Positions 4,971 to 6,323 of a stretch of DNA of 6,323 bases are shown here, piece by piece. The position numbers and the translations under genes were made by a program. The notes beneath the pieces were generated by a model. That model had not been told where the DNA came from and did not search any database. It saw only the letters and a program-made list of their open reading frames with translations. Every line of letters begins with the position of its first letter. Position 1 is the first letter of the stretch. Origin of the DNA: Candidatus Saccharimonadota bacterium (GTDB lineage: Bacteria > Patescibacteriota > Saccharimonadia > UBA4664); contig JARIHM010000075.1 of assembly GCA_029288275.1 (NCBI GenBank), positions 1-6,323 on the forward strand. The letters are read 5' to 3'.

Positions 4971-6197
4971 ATGCTAACCTTTGTTTACACTGCGCACAAG
5001 ACTGATACCAGTGAGCTGGTCAAGGCCGAGGTGCAGGCCGAAAATGAGCGCGCTGCGGCTAAGCTCCTAATGAGCCAGGGCTTGTTTCCAATTACCATCG
5101 AAAGTAAGGAAGAGTCGGGTATTCTGGCCAAGAGTGGCTTGGGTAAGCGAGTTAGCTCCAAAGACCGCGTCATTTTTACGCGCCAACTATCCACGCTGAT
5201 TAATGCCGGCTTGCCGCTGACGCAATCATTGCGCACGGTACAGGAGCAGATTTCGAACAAAAATCTGCGCGATATTGTGACGGAAGTGCTGTCCTCGGTG
5301 GAGGCAGGTACGAGTTTGAGCCAGGCCTTTGCGGCTCATCCGGGTGTCTTCAACAACGTGTACGTATCGTTGGTAGCTGCCGGTGAGGCTTCGGGCTCGC
5401 TCGACAAAGCCCTGGACCGCATCGCTTATCAGCAAGAGAAAGACGCCGCAATTTTGAGTAAGGTTCGGAGCGCGCTGGTGTACCCGGTGATCGTGCTGGT
5501 GGTGATTCTGGCTGTGCTTATTTTCATGCTCACCACGGTGCTGCCGCAGGTGGGCGGCTTGTACAAAGACTTGCACCAGTCACTGCCGGTGCTGACGCAG
5601 GTATTGATTGCTATTTCTAACTTTATTTTGAATTTCTGGTGGCTGTCGTTGCTGATTTTGGTTGGTGTGGTGTTTGGCATCCGGGCTTGGGTCAAGACAT
5701 CGTCTGGCCGGAGCTCGGTGGACAGTTTCAAACTGCACATGCCGCTGTTCGGCCAGATCTTCCGCAAGGTGTACATGGCGCGGTTCTCGCGCACGCTTGG
5801 TACCATGCTCAATAGTGGTATTCCGATGCTGGAGGCACTGCGGATCGTGAAGGAATCGATTGGTAACGTGCACGTAGAGGAGACGCTTGAGAAGGCCATG
5901 GGCAGTGTGAAAGGTGGCAAGGCGCTATCGTCAACGCTGGAGAACCAACCTACCTTCCTGAGCCTGGTGCCGCAGATGATCAAGATTGGTGAGCAGTCTG
6001 GCGCCATCGACCAGATGCTCGACCGCGTGGCATCTTACTTTGAAAATGAGGTAGATGAAGAGGTGAAGAATCTCTCAACCACGATTGAGCCGCTCCTGAT
6101 GGTGGTGCTGGGTGTGGTGGTTGGTGGTGTGATTGCAGCCATCTTGCTGCCGGTGTACTCGCTGGTGGGTTCGGGCGGAGTGAATAATCTGCACTGA
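4971..6197 (+). CDS. pilC: PilC, type IV pilus inner-membrane platform protein
   Basis: PilC (GspF family) sits in the cytoplasmic membrane and couples the PilB and PilT motors to the pilin subunits. The 408-residue product has the normal length and the two duplicated T2SSF cytoplasmic domains. The first runs about 68-190 and starts FTRQLSTLINAGLPL, with LVAAGEASGSLDKAL at 134-148. The second runs about 271-394, with RFSRTLGTMLNSGIP at 271-285 and KIGEQSGAIDQML at 338-350. Membrane segments lie at about 170-190, 213-238 and 374-396. Start choice: the frame is open from 4890, but the ATG at 4971 has GGAG four bases before it and gives the typical short N-terminus (FVYTAHK); the upstream codons overlap the predicted promoter and are unlike the family. 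pilT is close by but separated by a convergent gene, so pilC probably has its own promoter. Confidence 0.95.
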   Translation: MLTFVYTAHKTDTSELVKAEVQAENERAAAKLLMSQGLFPITIESKEESGILAKSGLGKRVSSKDRVIFTRQLSTLINAGLPLTQSLRTVQEQISNKNLRDIVTEVLSSVEAGTSLSQAFAAHPGVFNNVYVSLVAAGEASGSLDKALDRIAYQQEKDAAILSKVRSALVYPVIVLVVILAVLIFMLTTVLPQVGGLYKDLHQSLPVLTQVLIAISNFILNFWWLSLLILVGVVFGIRAWVKTSSGRSSVDSFKLHMPLFGQIFRKVYMARFSRTLGTMLNSGIPMLEALRIVKESIGNVHVEETLEKAMGSVKGGKALSSTLENQPTFLSLVPQMIKIGEQSGAIDQMLDRVASYFENEVDEEVKNLSTTIEPLLMVVLGVVVGGVIAAILLPVYSLVGSGGVNNLH

Positions 6198-6323
6198 TTT
6201 CGGCAATCACCGAGTAACATTTTCAAACCGCGGAACTCGCTTCGCAGAGGCAATCCTCGTTTGAGAAGCATTACCTGGCGACGCCAACTCGCAGCTTGAC
6301 GCTGCAAACGCAAGCAGCTAAGG
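6198..6323 (+). other. Intergenic end of window with several short hairpins, no supported gene
   Basis: After the pilC stop, all three plus frames are interrupted by stops and no ribosome binding site with a start codon is evident. Small inverted repeats occur in series: TCGG/CCGA around 6200-6212; GCTTC (6239-6243) with GAAGC (6265-6269) enclosing GAGG (6247-6250) with CCTC (6255-6258); and GCAGC (6291-6295) with GCTGC (6301-6305). GCTGC can alternatively pair with a second GCAGC at 6314-6318. There is no T run, so none is a clear intrinsic terminator. It could be the start of a structured leader or RNA cut by the window end. Confidence 0.35.

Noticed and set aside
6191..6323. Possible tmRNA 5' portion, from a TTTCGGCA motif and a GCAAACGCAAGCAGCTAA segment
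   Set aside because: The reading frame before TAA gives Ala-Ser-Ser and not the usual tag ending, the 5' acceptor sequence is not in the expected place, and the 3' half is outside the window.
1..6323. CRISPR array, insertion sequence, phage or toxin-antitoxin system
   Set aside because: No regularly spaced repeats, transposase or integrase motifs, or recognisable toxin or antitoxin pair were seen. The two-gene lipoprotein unit lacks toxin features.

Overview
This looks like one end of a metagenomic contig carrying part of a type IV pilus locus. Three plus-strand genes are recognisable: the 3' end of the pilus extension ATPase gene pilB, a complete retraction ATPase gene pilT, and a complete inner-membrane platform gene pilC. 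The PilT wording, the short genes, the Gram-positive-style ribosome binding sites and the many unrecognisable neighbours suggest a Patescibacteria/CPR organism, perhaps Saccharibacteria. That is inference from remembered family resemblance; no rRNA or marker gene is present to settle it.

Positions 1-49 are not biological. They read as the Illumina P7/i7/Nextera transposase adapter, fused in frame to the pilB remnant at 51-248, so pilB is truncated by the contig end and not by evolution. Between pilB and pilT (about 249-2622) lie three minus-strand transcription units. They are a four-helix membrane protein with CxxC motifs (293-862), a lipoprotein followed closely by an 80-residue protein (973-1645), and an unrecognised 227-residue soluble protein (1790-2473). 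Each unit ends in its own intrinsic terminator, and each has a plausible sigma70-type promoter just upstream.

From 2474 to 2622 is a divergent promoter region. It serves the 227-residue gene to the left and pilT (2623-3693) to the right. pilT converges on an unrecognised minus-strand gene of 375 codons (3749-4876), and the two share a symmetrical bidirectional terminator (3712-3741). That gene diverges from pilC (4971-6197) across a 94-bp spacer carrying overlapping promoters and a perfect 13-bp palindrome. The last 126 bases hold no supported gene but contain several short hairpins.

Together PilB, PilT and PilC are the motor and platform of a type IV pilus: PilB drives extension, PilT drives retraction, and PilC couples the motors to the pilin fibre. 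No pilin, prepilin peptidase, PilM-N-O or secretin gene is visible here. The genes between the pil genes are all antisense to them, so the pil genes here are probably transcribed separately and not as one operon. I did not find a mobile element, CRISPR array, tRNA or rRNA. The most unusual material is the set of unfamiliar minus-strand genes inside the pilus locus and the palindrome in front of pilC.
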